Assembly (NCBI GenBank): GCA_018127085.1
Contig: CM030729.1
Location: 372,001-436,000 of the forward strand
Length of the DNA stretch: 64,000 bases
DNA from: Pneumocystis sp. 'macacae'
Taxonomy: Eukaryota > Ascomycota > Pneumocystomycetes > Pneumocystales > Pneumocystaceae
Direction: 5' to 3'
Shown here: positions 45,015 through 57,345 of the stretch, piece by piece
Position numbering within the stretch: position 1 is the first letter of the stretch
How the letters are laid out: every line of letters starts with the position of its first letter
Made by a program: the position numbers and the translations under genes
Notes under the pieces: generated by a model
The model's input: the letters and a program-made list of their open reading frames with translations, nothing else
The model's database searches: none
Told to the model about the DNA's origin: nothing

Positions 45015-47164
45015 ATTAGTATTTGTTGTACTTGTATCAGTGGTTTTTGATTTTTTAAGTCTTAAATTATGTTCGATATTAAATTAAAAATTATAAAGAT
45101 TTAAAAATTGGATAAATTAAGTTAAATGAATTATTAGAAAGATGTTTTTCTGAAAAGAATTTTGTTATTATAACAATATTTTTTTTAATTTTAGATTGAT
45201 ATAATATGTATATACAATATTTTTGCGATCAAAGTATTTTCGTTTTATTAAATAATTATTTACAATTAATTATTAAATGCTTTTGAAAAATAATTTTTTG
45301 TGATATCAATATTGCTCTTAATTGTAAGATTTTGTATGGTTTATTATATTTCTAATTCAATGTAAAAATATATAATATTTTATGAGAATAATTTGTATTT
45401 AAAAATAATAAATTTGGTGTAGTGTTTAAAGGATTATCTATTTTTATTAATAAATAAAACTATATCAAATTTTAATATTATTGATTTTAATTATTGTATA
45501 GATTAATAATTTTTGTAATAATTATATAAAATTAGCAGATATTTTTAAATAGAATAATTGATAAAAATAGAGATCATTGAATTTTTATAAATTAAATATA
45601 TTGATTGTATTTTTAACCATATTTATAAAATGTAATACGTTTGTATAATATTGATAATATTAGAATAATGTTATCATGTTATCATGTTTTATAAAAATTT
45701 AAATTGTATAGTATAATATTTTTTATATAGTTTTTCAAAGTTATTTTGAAATATTCATGTTTTATTCAATTTGATTCATTTTTGATGATATTTTTTAACA
45801 TATTTTCTAGTTCATTAGCTCTATTTTTTATATTATTGAAAAACTAATGTTTAGAATTTTTACACTGAAATTTTAATTAATAACTTTTAATTTTTTATTT
45901 ATAAAATTTTTTAATGGTTTTACTTTTTAATATATTTATTTTTATAGAAAATTAAAATTTTGATATTAAATATAAATTTGATTTGAAATGAGTTAAGGTT
46001 TTTTTGTAAAGAGATAATTTTTCTTTTGTTAAGAGATAATGAATTAAATAAGATTGATTTATGTACATAATTCTCTATTATATATAGGAAATTTATTAAA
46101 AAAATATAAGAATTACTTATATTGTTTTAGGCTCTTGTTTTTTATTTATAATATTTAAGTTATAAAGTTCATATTTTTTTAAATTTGAAAAATTGTTAAA
46201 AAATAATGAAATTTTATAATTGTTTTTTTTAATATAATTTTTAAAAAATAGATTTTTTAATGTTTTTTCACTTTTTTGGATATTATGATTATTATGTTTA
46301 TAATATTTTAAAGTTTTGTATAATTTGATGTAAGAGTATATTTAATTTTTAATTTCTATTTTTGTATTTATTTTTGAATTAAGTTAATTTTTTCGGATAT
46401 GATATTAAATAAATACAGATATAACTTTTTTCAAAATGTTTTATTTGAATAATTTTTATATATATTGACATTTTTCGATGTTTTAAAAAATAAGTTTAAA
46501 ATATTTTTTGTTAATAAGAACTTAATAGTAATAATATTATGATTTTGCTTAATTTTTCTTATATATTTTTGATATTAATGTTCAAAATAAAAAATATATT
46601 TAATAAAATTTTAATATTTTTTAAATTTTTTTTTTTGAATAATAGAAATTTATATTTTTATAATATTGAGATATTTTATATAAAGTTTAAGTATAATATT
46701 AAATTTCTTTGATTTATTAAATTTTAACAAATTATTTTTTTAATAAATTTCATATAAAAAGACTATGTTTGTATTTTTAAAATTAGTGTATAAAAAATTA
46801 GCATTTATTTAAACATTTTTTTAAATAATTAAAAATATAAATATAATTTTTAATTATATTTTCTTAGTTTTGTATTATTTTAATTAGAAAAAACTATTGT
46901 TATCAAAACTACATATTTTTATATAAGAATATTAAAATATTGTGTATATAATTCATAATATTTTAAAAAAATTATATAATTTTGTGTTAGAGAAAAATTA
47001 AAAATAGATTATCTATGTTATTTTAAAAAATTATTAAAAAGATTTATTTTATTTGTTGTATTAATAAAATACAAGAAAATTTAAATTATTTTTAAAATTG
47101 TTAATGCTCTAAAAACGTATCATTTTCGAATATTTCGAAATACTAAAATATAAAATATTTGAAA
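45015..47164. other. 2.1-kb AT-rich gene-free stretch
   Basis: No coding run, tandem repeat or RNA gene is recognised. The DNA is dominated by short A and T runs and ATATA/TTAAA words. It separates the divergent Yip4-type and Nit1-type genes. Confidence 0.6.
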
Positions 47165-48479
47165 ATGGTTTTAGTAGCATGCTGTCAGTTTTGTGCGACG
47201 TTAGTATTTGTTTTTGTCTTTAATGGATTTCAACTGATGTTTTTATAGAGGGTCAATTTTGAAAAATCTTGAAATATGTAAAGAATTAATGAATCGGGCA
47301 GTTTCTAGAGGTGCTCAGGTTTGTTTTTTTCCTGAATCTAGCGATTTTATTGGACTTGATGTTGATTTTTTGTGTGATTCTTCTTTGTCTTATAGTGTTT
47401 AGCATAATGATTCTTTAAAACTCACCTTATCTAGTGAGAGAGAAAGGTTTATTGATGAATTCAGAGAACATGTAAAATTTTTAAAAATTCATGCTTCAGT
47501 AAGATGTATATATTTATTTTTCAATACTTAAATTTTAGTTGGGTCTTCATGAGCCTGTTATGTCAGGGACACGTATTGCAAATGTATGTGTTTGGATAGA
47601 TGATAAAGGGAACATTACACATAAATATCAGAAATTGCATTTGTTTTGTATTAATATGGTTGGTGGTATTGGAATCTTTTTTTAATGTTTCTGGATAACT
47701 GGGAATAGATCAAAAGATGAAAGAATCGAGATATGTAGAAAAGGGAAAAGATATTGTCCCTCCATTTGAAACGTAGCTATGTTGTTATTTGTTTGTAGGG
47801 AATTTTTAAGAAGTATTAGTCCTATTGGAAAAGTTGGATTAGCAATTTGCCATGACATAAGATATCCTGAAATGTCTATAAAGCTTCGAAGTCTTGGGGC
47901 AGAAGTTATTACTTATCCATCTGCTTTTATTCCTAGGAAAGTTTGTCTGATAAAATTTATATATATATATATATTAATAATTTTAAAGAACCGGTGCAGA
48001 TCAGTAATTGTTTAATTTATGTTAATTTTCTCTGACTCTTTTAAGTTGGTCAATATTGATTTGTGCACGTGCTATTGAGACTCAAGTATTGTTTTTTTAT
48101 TTTTAAATTACTAAGATACAAATAGTCTTATGTAATAGCTGCAAATCAAGCAGGTAAACATAATGAAACTCGTGAAAGTTATGGACATAGTATGGTAAGT
48201 GTTATAATAATGATATAAGTTGATTTTGATATGATTTTTTATAGATTGCGGATCCTTGGGGTAAGTTTTTCAATAATATTTTATTGATTTAAGGTTTTAT
48301 AGGTATTATATTGGCATCTTGTTCTAATGTATCAAAAGAGCCTACTTTTTGTATTGCTGATATTGATTTGTCTGTTGTTCATAAGGTTCGACAGGAATTA
48401 CCTCTTATAAGAAGGTTGTTACAATTTTTTTTTATGTTTTGCTTATTTTTGTAGAACTGATGTATATCCTGAAATATGA
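47165..48479 (+). CDS. nit1: Nitrilase-superfamily amidase, Nit1-like (deaminated glutathione amidase type)
   Basis: Begins MVLVACCQFCAT. The Glu-Lys-Cys triad is intact: E in CFFPESSDFIG, K in HKYQKLHLFDV and C in AICHDIRYPEMS. Other family blocks are SGTRIANVCVWIDDKG, SIKLRSLGAEVITYPSAF, SILICARAIETQV, YVIAANQAGKHNETRESYGH, SMIADPWG and IADIDLSVVHKVRQELPL. The order ARAIETQ - QxGxHxExRxSYGHS - DPWG is that of Nit1/NitFhit, whose product hydrolyses deaminated glutathione, a repair activity. Eight or so short introns interrupt it. One of them (47937-47988) seems to begin GA rather than GT. It lies 10 kb from glutathione synthetase, probably by chance. The gene is flanked on both sides by long AT-rich deserts. 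Confidence 0.85.
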
Positions 48480-51400
48480 TATTTTTTGTTAGACTTTTTT
48501 GTGTTTTAATATACTTTTAATATTAAATATATTTTTAAAAATTCTTTGAACAATATAAATTTTAGATCTTATAGCAAGAGTAAATTAGATATTTTTTGGA
48601 TAGGAGTTAGAGCGTTTTTAAACTTTAATTTATAAGTTTAAATTTCTGTTGTTGTTTCAGTTTTTAAATTATGTAAATTCTGGAAATATTTTTATAGTAT
48701 TTTGGATTTGTGTACATTTTTATCTAATTTTGCTAAATTTTATATAAATAGATATCTAGTGATATGATATTTATTATTAATAATATGATTTTTCAAAAGA
48801 TTCATATTAAGTCTTATGTAAAAATTATGTTTTAAGGAAAAAAAGAATATTATATTAGAAATGTGTTATAAAAAATGTAATGGTTTTTATAATAGACTTT
48901 TAAAAGTTTAAAATGTATTTGGAATAGAGATTTTCAAAATTAAATATTGTTTCAAAAATTATTAGAATTAAATATGTAAAGGGAGGATTTAATAGTGAAA
49001 ATATTTAGTTTTATGTGTTTTTACGCTTTATTTTATAATAATTTTATTATTTATTGTTTGAAAGCTGTTTTTACTTTGTTTAATGCTTATATGTTTAATA
49101 TTTATAGAAATTTTTAAAGTTTATATTTTAATTTATTTTTCATCAAAACATTAGCAATAATGGATTGATTAATTATTAAGATTGTTGAAAAGTATTAACT
49201 TGTTTTATACTAGTATATTTTTTTTGATAATATATATATAAATATTATTATTAATGTTAATGGAATATATGTTTTAAGCATTTTTTTAAATTATAAGTGT
49301 ATTTTTAATAACATAAAAAACGAGAATATTTTTTATTGTAGCACTGTATTCGTATTAATAGACTAAAATTGTTGATTTAATATAACTTTCAATATCAAGA
49401 ATTTGATAATTTTGATAATTTTAAATATGAAAAAATTAGTTCATACATATATATAATATATTAAAATATAAAAATAAATAATTGAAGGTAATAAATTCTA
49501 TTTTTTATAATATTTATGTTTAATATCTGATAAAAAAATTAAAAATACTTTGTAGATTTAGAAAAATTGTGAATGAGTTTTTAAAGATTAATAAATTATT
49601 GCTAATTTTTTTAAAATAAAATATATATCAAAATATTTTGTAATTAATAAATATATTGATTAAATAAGTTATATTAATAATAAATAATTAACTTAGTACA
49701 TATTATTTCGGAAATGTTCATTGAGAAATTAAAATAATATAAAATAAATATTTCAATAATAACAATAATAAGTATAAGTATATTATTCTAATTCTGTAGA
49801 TAAATTTTAGTATTTTACAATTATTTGTTTAATAATAAAAATTCAATTATCTATTTTTTATCATTTTTATTACTTTTATTATTATCAATAAACTAATATT
49901 GGAAAATTAAATATGGAATATATAATATTTATTTTATTTTGTCTTTTTTTTATATTTTTATATTTTATATCTTGCACTAATATTTGTTCTAATTTATTTT
50001 TTATTACGGGTTTTAGTTAAAATAAATTCATATAATTATAAAAAACTATTATTATTATTACTACAATAAATCTTTTATTGAATAAATAATATTTTTTATG
50101 TTATCTAATCTTTTTTTAAGATTTTAATATTTAATTTTTCATTTAAATTATTTTAATAAGAGATAAATGCTTAATTTTAATAAAATATTTTTAAAATCTT
50201 CTTTTAGAAGTCTTAAGTATTTGCTTAATTATATTAATCTCATTATATTCAAAACGCATTATTTCTATATTTATTTTTTTTAATCTTTTAAAGAGTTAAT
50301 TGATAAGTAATTTTAAGAAATATGATTTTGATGACTTAAAAATTGAAGTATAGCTTTTTTAAATATAAAATTTGATTTTTAGATATACATTCTAGATTTT
50401 TAAAAAAAAATGGATATTTTAGACGATAGTACAGATAGCACATTTAAAAGTACTATATATATATTTTTATTTCTAATATGATTAATTCATATACTTTCTC
50501 TAAATGAATATATACTAATTTTTAAATATTTTTTAAAATATAATGAGCTTATAATTTATTTAATGTAATTTTATATTTAATAATCTTTGTAATCATTTAT
50601 ATTCAAATAAATTAATAAAGTTTATTTATAGTATAAAATTATTTTATTTATTGTTTTAAATGATATTTTTTTATTTTAGATATCATAACTTTTTTTTAAA
50701 ATATGTGAATTAATTTTCTATATAATTTTAGTTTTCCTATATAAATGTTATGAAATATTATTTTTTTGTATTTATTTTATTAAAAATATTATTTGATTTT
50801 TAAAATTTTTAATATAAAATATTCACTATTTTTTTAGAGACAATATTATAGTTATTTTTTAATTAAAATATATTTAATTTTTTGATTTTTAAATGTTTCA
50901 GTATATAGTAATGTATGTATAAGAAATAAATTAGAAAGGATATGTATAATTTTATATATGGTTTTTGTTTAAATAAAGTTTTATAAAAATAGAAGATATA
51001 TTTTAAAAAAGCTATCTAAAAGAAGCAATTTTAATAGTTATATTTAATTATGACATAAAAGTATAAGTTTTTTAATTTTTTATTTTATAAATTTATTATA
51101 AAGTTATGTTTAAAAAAAACAAATTAGAAATTTTAGATCTGATTATGGTAAAAACTTAATGAATTGTAATAAAAATAAATTTAATATTACGTATTTTAAA
51201 ATTTGATATATTTACAATCTTAAGATATATAAGACAAATAATATGAAGAGTTTTTTTAGTGTTATAAAGATTTTATAGACTAAATATAATTTTAAAAACG
51301 TAAATATTTGAACTTTAAATTATATTTAGAATATATTAATGAGTTCTATATGATTATTAAAATAGTTATATTGTAATTATATATAAAAGGAATTATTTTC

Positions 51401-54400
51401 TGAATATTGAAAATATATAGTTACATGATATTTTTAAAACAAACGTTTTGATATATATTATTTAAAGTTGTTTAATTTTGTATGTTGTTTTGATTAGCAT
51501 AATTAATGAGAATTTTTGTTAAATATTGGAGATGTTACTATTTATATAAAAATGCAAGAATTTATATAAAAATTTGTTTTTAATTTTAAGATTCAATAAA
51601 AATTTTAAAATTTTAAATCAAAGTTCATTAGAATAGTATGCATTATGAAATGTTAAAAAATTATATATGTAATTTTTTTATTAAAAAATGATTATATATA
51701 TTAGTATTATGATTTTGAGATATTGAAATTATTTAAAATATTTTGTAAAAAAACAAATTATAATTTTTTAAAATTATATGTATCTAAATTAATTGTAATT
51801 TAATCCTATAATTTGTACGTATTAGAGTGTTAATATAAAAAATTATACAATTTTTGTTAATGTTTTTATTAATAGTAACTTAATAACAATTATAAATATA
51901 ATTAATCTGGAATTATTATGTATCATGGAAAAAAAAATTATAAAATTAATATATTGTATATATTGATTTTGGAAAAATAAATTAATTATATAGAAATTTA
52001 AAGTTTAATATAAAAAAGCTTCTGATTTATAAAAACAATTAAGGCCTAATGAATATAAAATATATTTATAATTATTTTTAATAAGATAAACCTGAAAAAA
52101 ATAGAAGAAATAATATATTTTAGATTAAAACAAAATATTGTTATTTGAAAAATTATAAGAGAATATAGAAAAAGAATATTTAGGTGTTAATAATGATATA
52201 TTTTTTTTGATTTAAATCTGAAATGTTATTTTAAATTATTTTAGTAATTATTCTTAAAATAAAAATAATTTATTCTAAAAAAAAAATATAGAAAAGGATG
52301 TCTCAGTATTTAAAAGATGAAAAATTGGAATTATTTGTTTGAAAAAAGGATTAATATTATAGAGAGGGGTTTAGATAAAAATGATAATGAATTTAGATAT
52401 CTTAAAAATATAAGAGTTACTATATAAATAATAAGGTTAACCAACGTTTGATAAATTAATTTTTTAGAAAAAATCAAATAGATTACAATATAATTATGCT
52501 TAAAGATATTTATAATGATGACTAATTTATGATTTATAATTGAAATTTTAAAAAGGAATATAGTCTATTTTTGTAGACATTTCTAAAAATATCTAGAAAT
52601 AATAATATATTATTGTTTTATAATGATGATATAATAATTGAATGTGTTTTTGATTTGGTTAATTTTATTTTTAATTGATATTTTTATTTTAATAATTTTT
52701 TTATATTTTTTCTACCATTTATATAATTTTATATTGAAAAAGTATGTCTGTAAATATTAGTTTTAAATGTTTAAAAATTTAGAAAAATATAGTTTTGAAC
52801 ATAGTTATTTACAAGTTCTATTAAGTTAGATATCTAACTATTAAAATGATGTAAAATTATTTATAACATTTTAAAAATATTTTTCTTTTACCGTTAATAT
52901 TTTTTAAAATAACTATAAAACATGGTGAGACTATATTATTTTTAGGTTTTTTATGTTCATTGGTTCGATTTCATTTATAAAAACTATCACTGTTATTTAT
53001 ATAAGTAAAAATTTCTAGTAATTATAATTATAAAAATTACTAGTATTAAAGTAGATTTAATATCTAAAAATAGAAAATATGATTTTTTAATCATGAATTG
53101 TTACTGATATTTGAAATAATAATTGTTTAATTATTTGAAAAAAATATAGATTATTTAAAATACTTAGAAATCAATTATAAATTGCATAATATTTTTTCTA
53201 AAATATGGTTATACATAATATATACTAGAAAATATAAAAGTCTTCTACTTCTATTATTTTGAAATCTGGTGTACTAATAACATTAAAATTTCTTTATATT
53301 TAAAAAAAAATATTTTTTTGGTTGTTTATTGTAATTTTAACTTGAAAAGTCATTAATAATAAGTTGTTTTATTTTGATTTTTTTGTATATTTATTTATAT
53401 TTTGCTATTCATTAACTAATATATACGTTAATTGAATAATAATTATAATATGTATATTATTATTTTTCATGATTATAATATTTTTTGTCATTTTGTTTAA
53501 AATATTATAAATAAACAATCTTTATTTTTGAGCTTAGCATTTCAGGATTAATTCGAATTGAGATAAGCTAATGATTGATTAATCGAAATGTTTTTCTATG
53601 ATAAAAAATATTATAGTGTATTTTTCATTGGTAATATTAAATACCTTGTTCAGTATATGTTACCTATTCTTACAAAATAATTAATAATTTTTATTTCCAT
53701 AAACAAGTTTCAATATAATTTTTGCTTTAAGAAAATTGATAAAAACATTATATTTATTAGTGATAATTAAATATTATATATTTTCTTTTTGTTGATATAT
53801 GTTCAAATATTTGTAATTAATGTATGAATACTTGGTAGATTGTTTTACATAAAATAAGATATATATTAATATATCATTGATAAATGTTTTATAATTTGTT
53901 GATAGTCTATGTCGAATTTTATAATTTTTGCTTTTTGTTTTAAATTTAATATATGTGCCTAGATTTATTTTTGTGACAAAAAATATTATATTTAGATTGT
54001 AATAAATAAATCATATATATTAGAAACAAAATTTTTATTTAATTTTTTTTATTGAATTTTAATTTTTTTTATATTTTTGCCAGTTTAGTAATACTTTAGA
54101 AATTAAATAAATATTATAATTTCTTGTTATATAATAATTATAATGAGTATACTTTTAATAGAAATTTTATGTTTTAATAAGCTAAGAAAATTGATGAATG
54201 TACTATAATAATTAATTGTATTATAAATGTTGAATTATATTGTTTAATATCTTTGTTGATTCAAGATATTTTTTATTGTTTTTTATTTGTAAAAAAATAA
54301 TAATTTTTTAAATTGAAAATATTATATCATATCATATACAAGTATTTTAAAAATTTTAATTTTTATTTACACATTTAGAATTACTATTTGAGAGTGAAAA

Positions 54401-55086
54401 GCATTTGATTTTTATTGATAACTTTTTTATTTTTTTATATTAAAAAATTATTTCTTTTAATATTTATGCTTTGTGTTGAATTATTATAATTTTATATGGG
54501 ACAAAATAATTTTAAATCTGAATTTACTAAAAAACGTTTAAGTGTTATCATTTGCTTAGTCAAAATTAAAATTTAATCAATAATTATAAAATAGTAAAAT
54601 GTAAGTCTAATAATTTAACAAAAAACCGTTAACTTTTAACTGTTTAAATAAATCAATTTCGATAAGTTTTAAAATAATTTAAAAAAATTATAAAAATGTC
54701 AAAAAATATCTTAGTTATTTTTCAATAAATTGAAACTATAATATATTACGGATCGTTTTTGTATAAAATTATATTATTAAAAATATTATTTTTGTTTTAA
54801 ACTATGAATTTTTTGTGCTTAGTAATTTTTAAAATAAAATGTTTTAGTATATATTTTTATAGGTTATTATTGCCTTATTTTAACTAATTTTTATGTTATC
54901 AATTTCACCACATCAATAAATTCTTTATTATGTATACAGTTAAACGTTTTTAATAGTAGATAGATAAAATGAAATTTTTACGAATTTTTAATATACTATT
55001 TTTAAAATAAATGTATAATAATATATATGTAATATGCATTTGAATATATATTATAATATTTACAAAAAAATATTTATTTAAATATT
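48480..55086. other. 6.6-kb gene-free, extremely AT-rich block
   Basis: The longest stretch without a recognisable gene in the window, at about 10-15% G+C on sampled lines. All six frames are closed at short intervals. I see no long tandem or inverted repeats, no transposon ends, no tRNA B-box in a GC-rich setting. It is made of irregular A/T runs. Possible roles include a regional AT-rich centromere, a replication origin zone or simply decayed spacer DNA. Confidence 0.75.
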
Positions 55087-56390
55087 TTAATAATTTTTAT
55101 ACCACATAATTGAAATACTAAGTATTGCTATTGTTATTATAAACAATGCACTATTTAGTCTAATTTTATTATTTATACTATATGATTTTTTTTTTTCTAG
55201 TTCATCTAATTCCATATAATAAAGCTTTGTTGCATGCTCTAAATGATATTTTTTTCCGAAATCTTTTATACAACTATGTTTTAGTATAAATTTCCAATTT
55301 GATAATGTATATGGAGGAATAATTTCTCTTAATACTATAGCTTTTTGCAATGTACGTTTTGAAGGACATTTTTGAGTAAATTTGGTTAAAACTTTATGTA
55401 AAATATCGGGTTCTTCTTTTGTTATACTTAAAATATAATTTTTTTGTTGAATAATAGTCTAATATACTTTAGTATTGGTCAAAAAATAAAATAATAATAT
55501 AAACTTACTGCTGCACATACGTAAATAATCATAATAGTATCAGTAGCTAAAATGAAATCAAAAACATTAAGAACATCATCAAAATGCGTTGTTTTATATG
55601 AAAACCATGTTAAATATGATGCTAAAGCAAAATGTGATGGAATATTTGTAATATGTTCTCCAAGTTCTCGGTCTTTTTTTAATATTATTGATTTTATGAA
55701 TTCAAGATGATCTAATATGGGTGATAATGATGGTAGAAAGAAATCTATAAATTAATTTTTTTTTAAACAAACATATAATTACCACGGATGCGTGTTAATG
55801 ATATATATTCCAAGAGCTTTACTGCTTCTTTTTTTCCAATACATAGTAAAAATACTTGAGCAATATTATGGTATCCCTAAATATGTTAAATAATAATAAT
55901 ATACATAAATGATAATATACTTGGAAATAATTAAAGTTTGGATGTTTTCTAAGTATTTCCACTATTAATGATTTCAATTCTTTTCTTTTTTTTTCTAATT
56001 TTTTATGAGTAAGATCTTTTCAAATATCAGATTTCGTAAATAGAATTATAGAATTATAGAATTCACTTATAGGATAATATATAAATGATCGATCAACATC
56101 AAGTTGAACTTGATTCTCATCTTTATGAGCTGGTAATAATTTCCAATGGGTTTGATGATTTAATGTTTCATTTTCTGGACATATAAGAATATTCCCTATA
56201 AAAAATGGTCAAATCTATATATATATTATGAATAATTACATATTTTTTTTCTTAAATAATTATTTTTAAATCCAATACCTTGTGCTCCATATTTTTTTAA
56301 CTTTGCAATATCATTTTTTAAAATTGCATGATTAAAATCAATAAATTCTAATTCATTATTATTTGGTTGTATAGTACCTTTAAAATACAT
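55087..56390 (-). CDS. gyp10: TBC-domain Rab GAP, Gyp10/TBC1D20 type, with C-terminal anchor
   Basis: Start MYFKGTIQPNNNELEF at ATG 56390. TBC motifs: QLDVDRSFIYYP (the IxxDxxR-type Arg finger), ILRKHPNFNYFQGYHNIAQV (the YxQ Gln finger), FLLCIGKKEAVKLLEYISLT, IRDFFLPSLSPILDHLEFIK, HITNIPSHFALASYLTWFSY, VFDFILATDTIMIIYVCAA. The C-terminus ends in a single hydrophobic helix (LNSALFIITIAILSISIMWY), giving a tail-anchored protein. TBC1D20/Gyp10 proteins have this plan and act on Ypt1/Rab1 in the ER and early Golgi, so with Trs31 the window encodes both an exchange-factor subunit and a probable GAP for the same Rab. Both catalytic fingers are present. About seven introns interrupt the gene. Confidence 0.85.
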
Positions 56391-57345
56391 AGTTTAACTT
56401 TTTTTTATTATGTAAAAATAAATGAATTGGTTGTAAATTATTTATAATCGATAAAAAATTGAAAATCAACAATTTAAATATTATTTGTAATTCTTTATAT
56501 ATACAATTTAAACTAATGTAATTTAAAAATTGAATAATAATACTTAAATATAATTCATTGAAAAATATATATTGTTTGATATCTTTTATATACTTTATAC
56601 TTTAAGATAGTAATTTATCTATTGTTTTCACTATTGTTTTTTATCATATTTTATACTAGAACTAAACTAAATTAATAATCATCATTAATTGTTTTATATA
56701 TTAATTTTTAATTAGAATCTAACAAAAATATTTTAATTTTAAAAATATTTTACGTTAATTTAAATATATCATTAATATATTTTATTCTGAATTTGATAGA
56801 CTATAATAAATTATATTGATTTTATTTTATTTATTATTATTTAATATTACATTTTTTAAATAATTTTATATATTTAAAAATATTTACATATTCTAACCAT
56901 TAATTTTAAAATTTACATAGAATATATATAAAAATCGACATTTTCTAAATATTAAAACCATAATTATATTATATAATTGGTAGACTCTAATATTGTTTTT
57001 ATACTTTATATATTTTAATAATCCAGCCCAATAACTTTTAACAAATAATTATAATAAAATTAGTTACATTTAGTTATATAATTATATAATATCAATATTA
57101 TCCATAATATATGTATTTTAAAAATATTAATAAAAGTATAAATTAGAGTCAAAAATATATTTAACATATTTTACTATATAATTTAAGCATACTAAATTTA
57201 TTAATTCCAATATATTTAAATTAAAAGTGAAAAATATTAAATTATCAATTATTTATTACAAGAGCATCACTACAAATATAACAAATTTACTATATAAATA
57301 AAAAACAGCAAAACATTAATAATTTAACTAAAAGATATAAAAAAA
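56391..57345. other. 0.95-kb AT-rich intergenic stretch
   Basis: AT-rich spacer upstream of the Gyp10-type gene and downstream of hul5. No gene or RNA is recognised. Confidence 0.6.

Noticed and set aside
52950..52990. tRNA-like GGTTCGATTTC box
   Set aside because: No A-box or cloverleaf could be built around it and the flanks are AT-rich filler.
48480..55086. CRISPR array or transposon in the AT desert
   Set aside because: No regularly spaced repeats, terminal inverted repeats or transposase fragments are seen; this is eukaryotic DNA.
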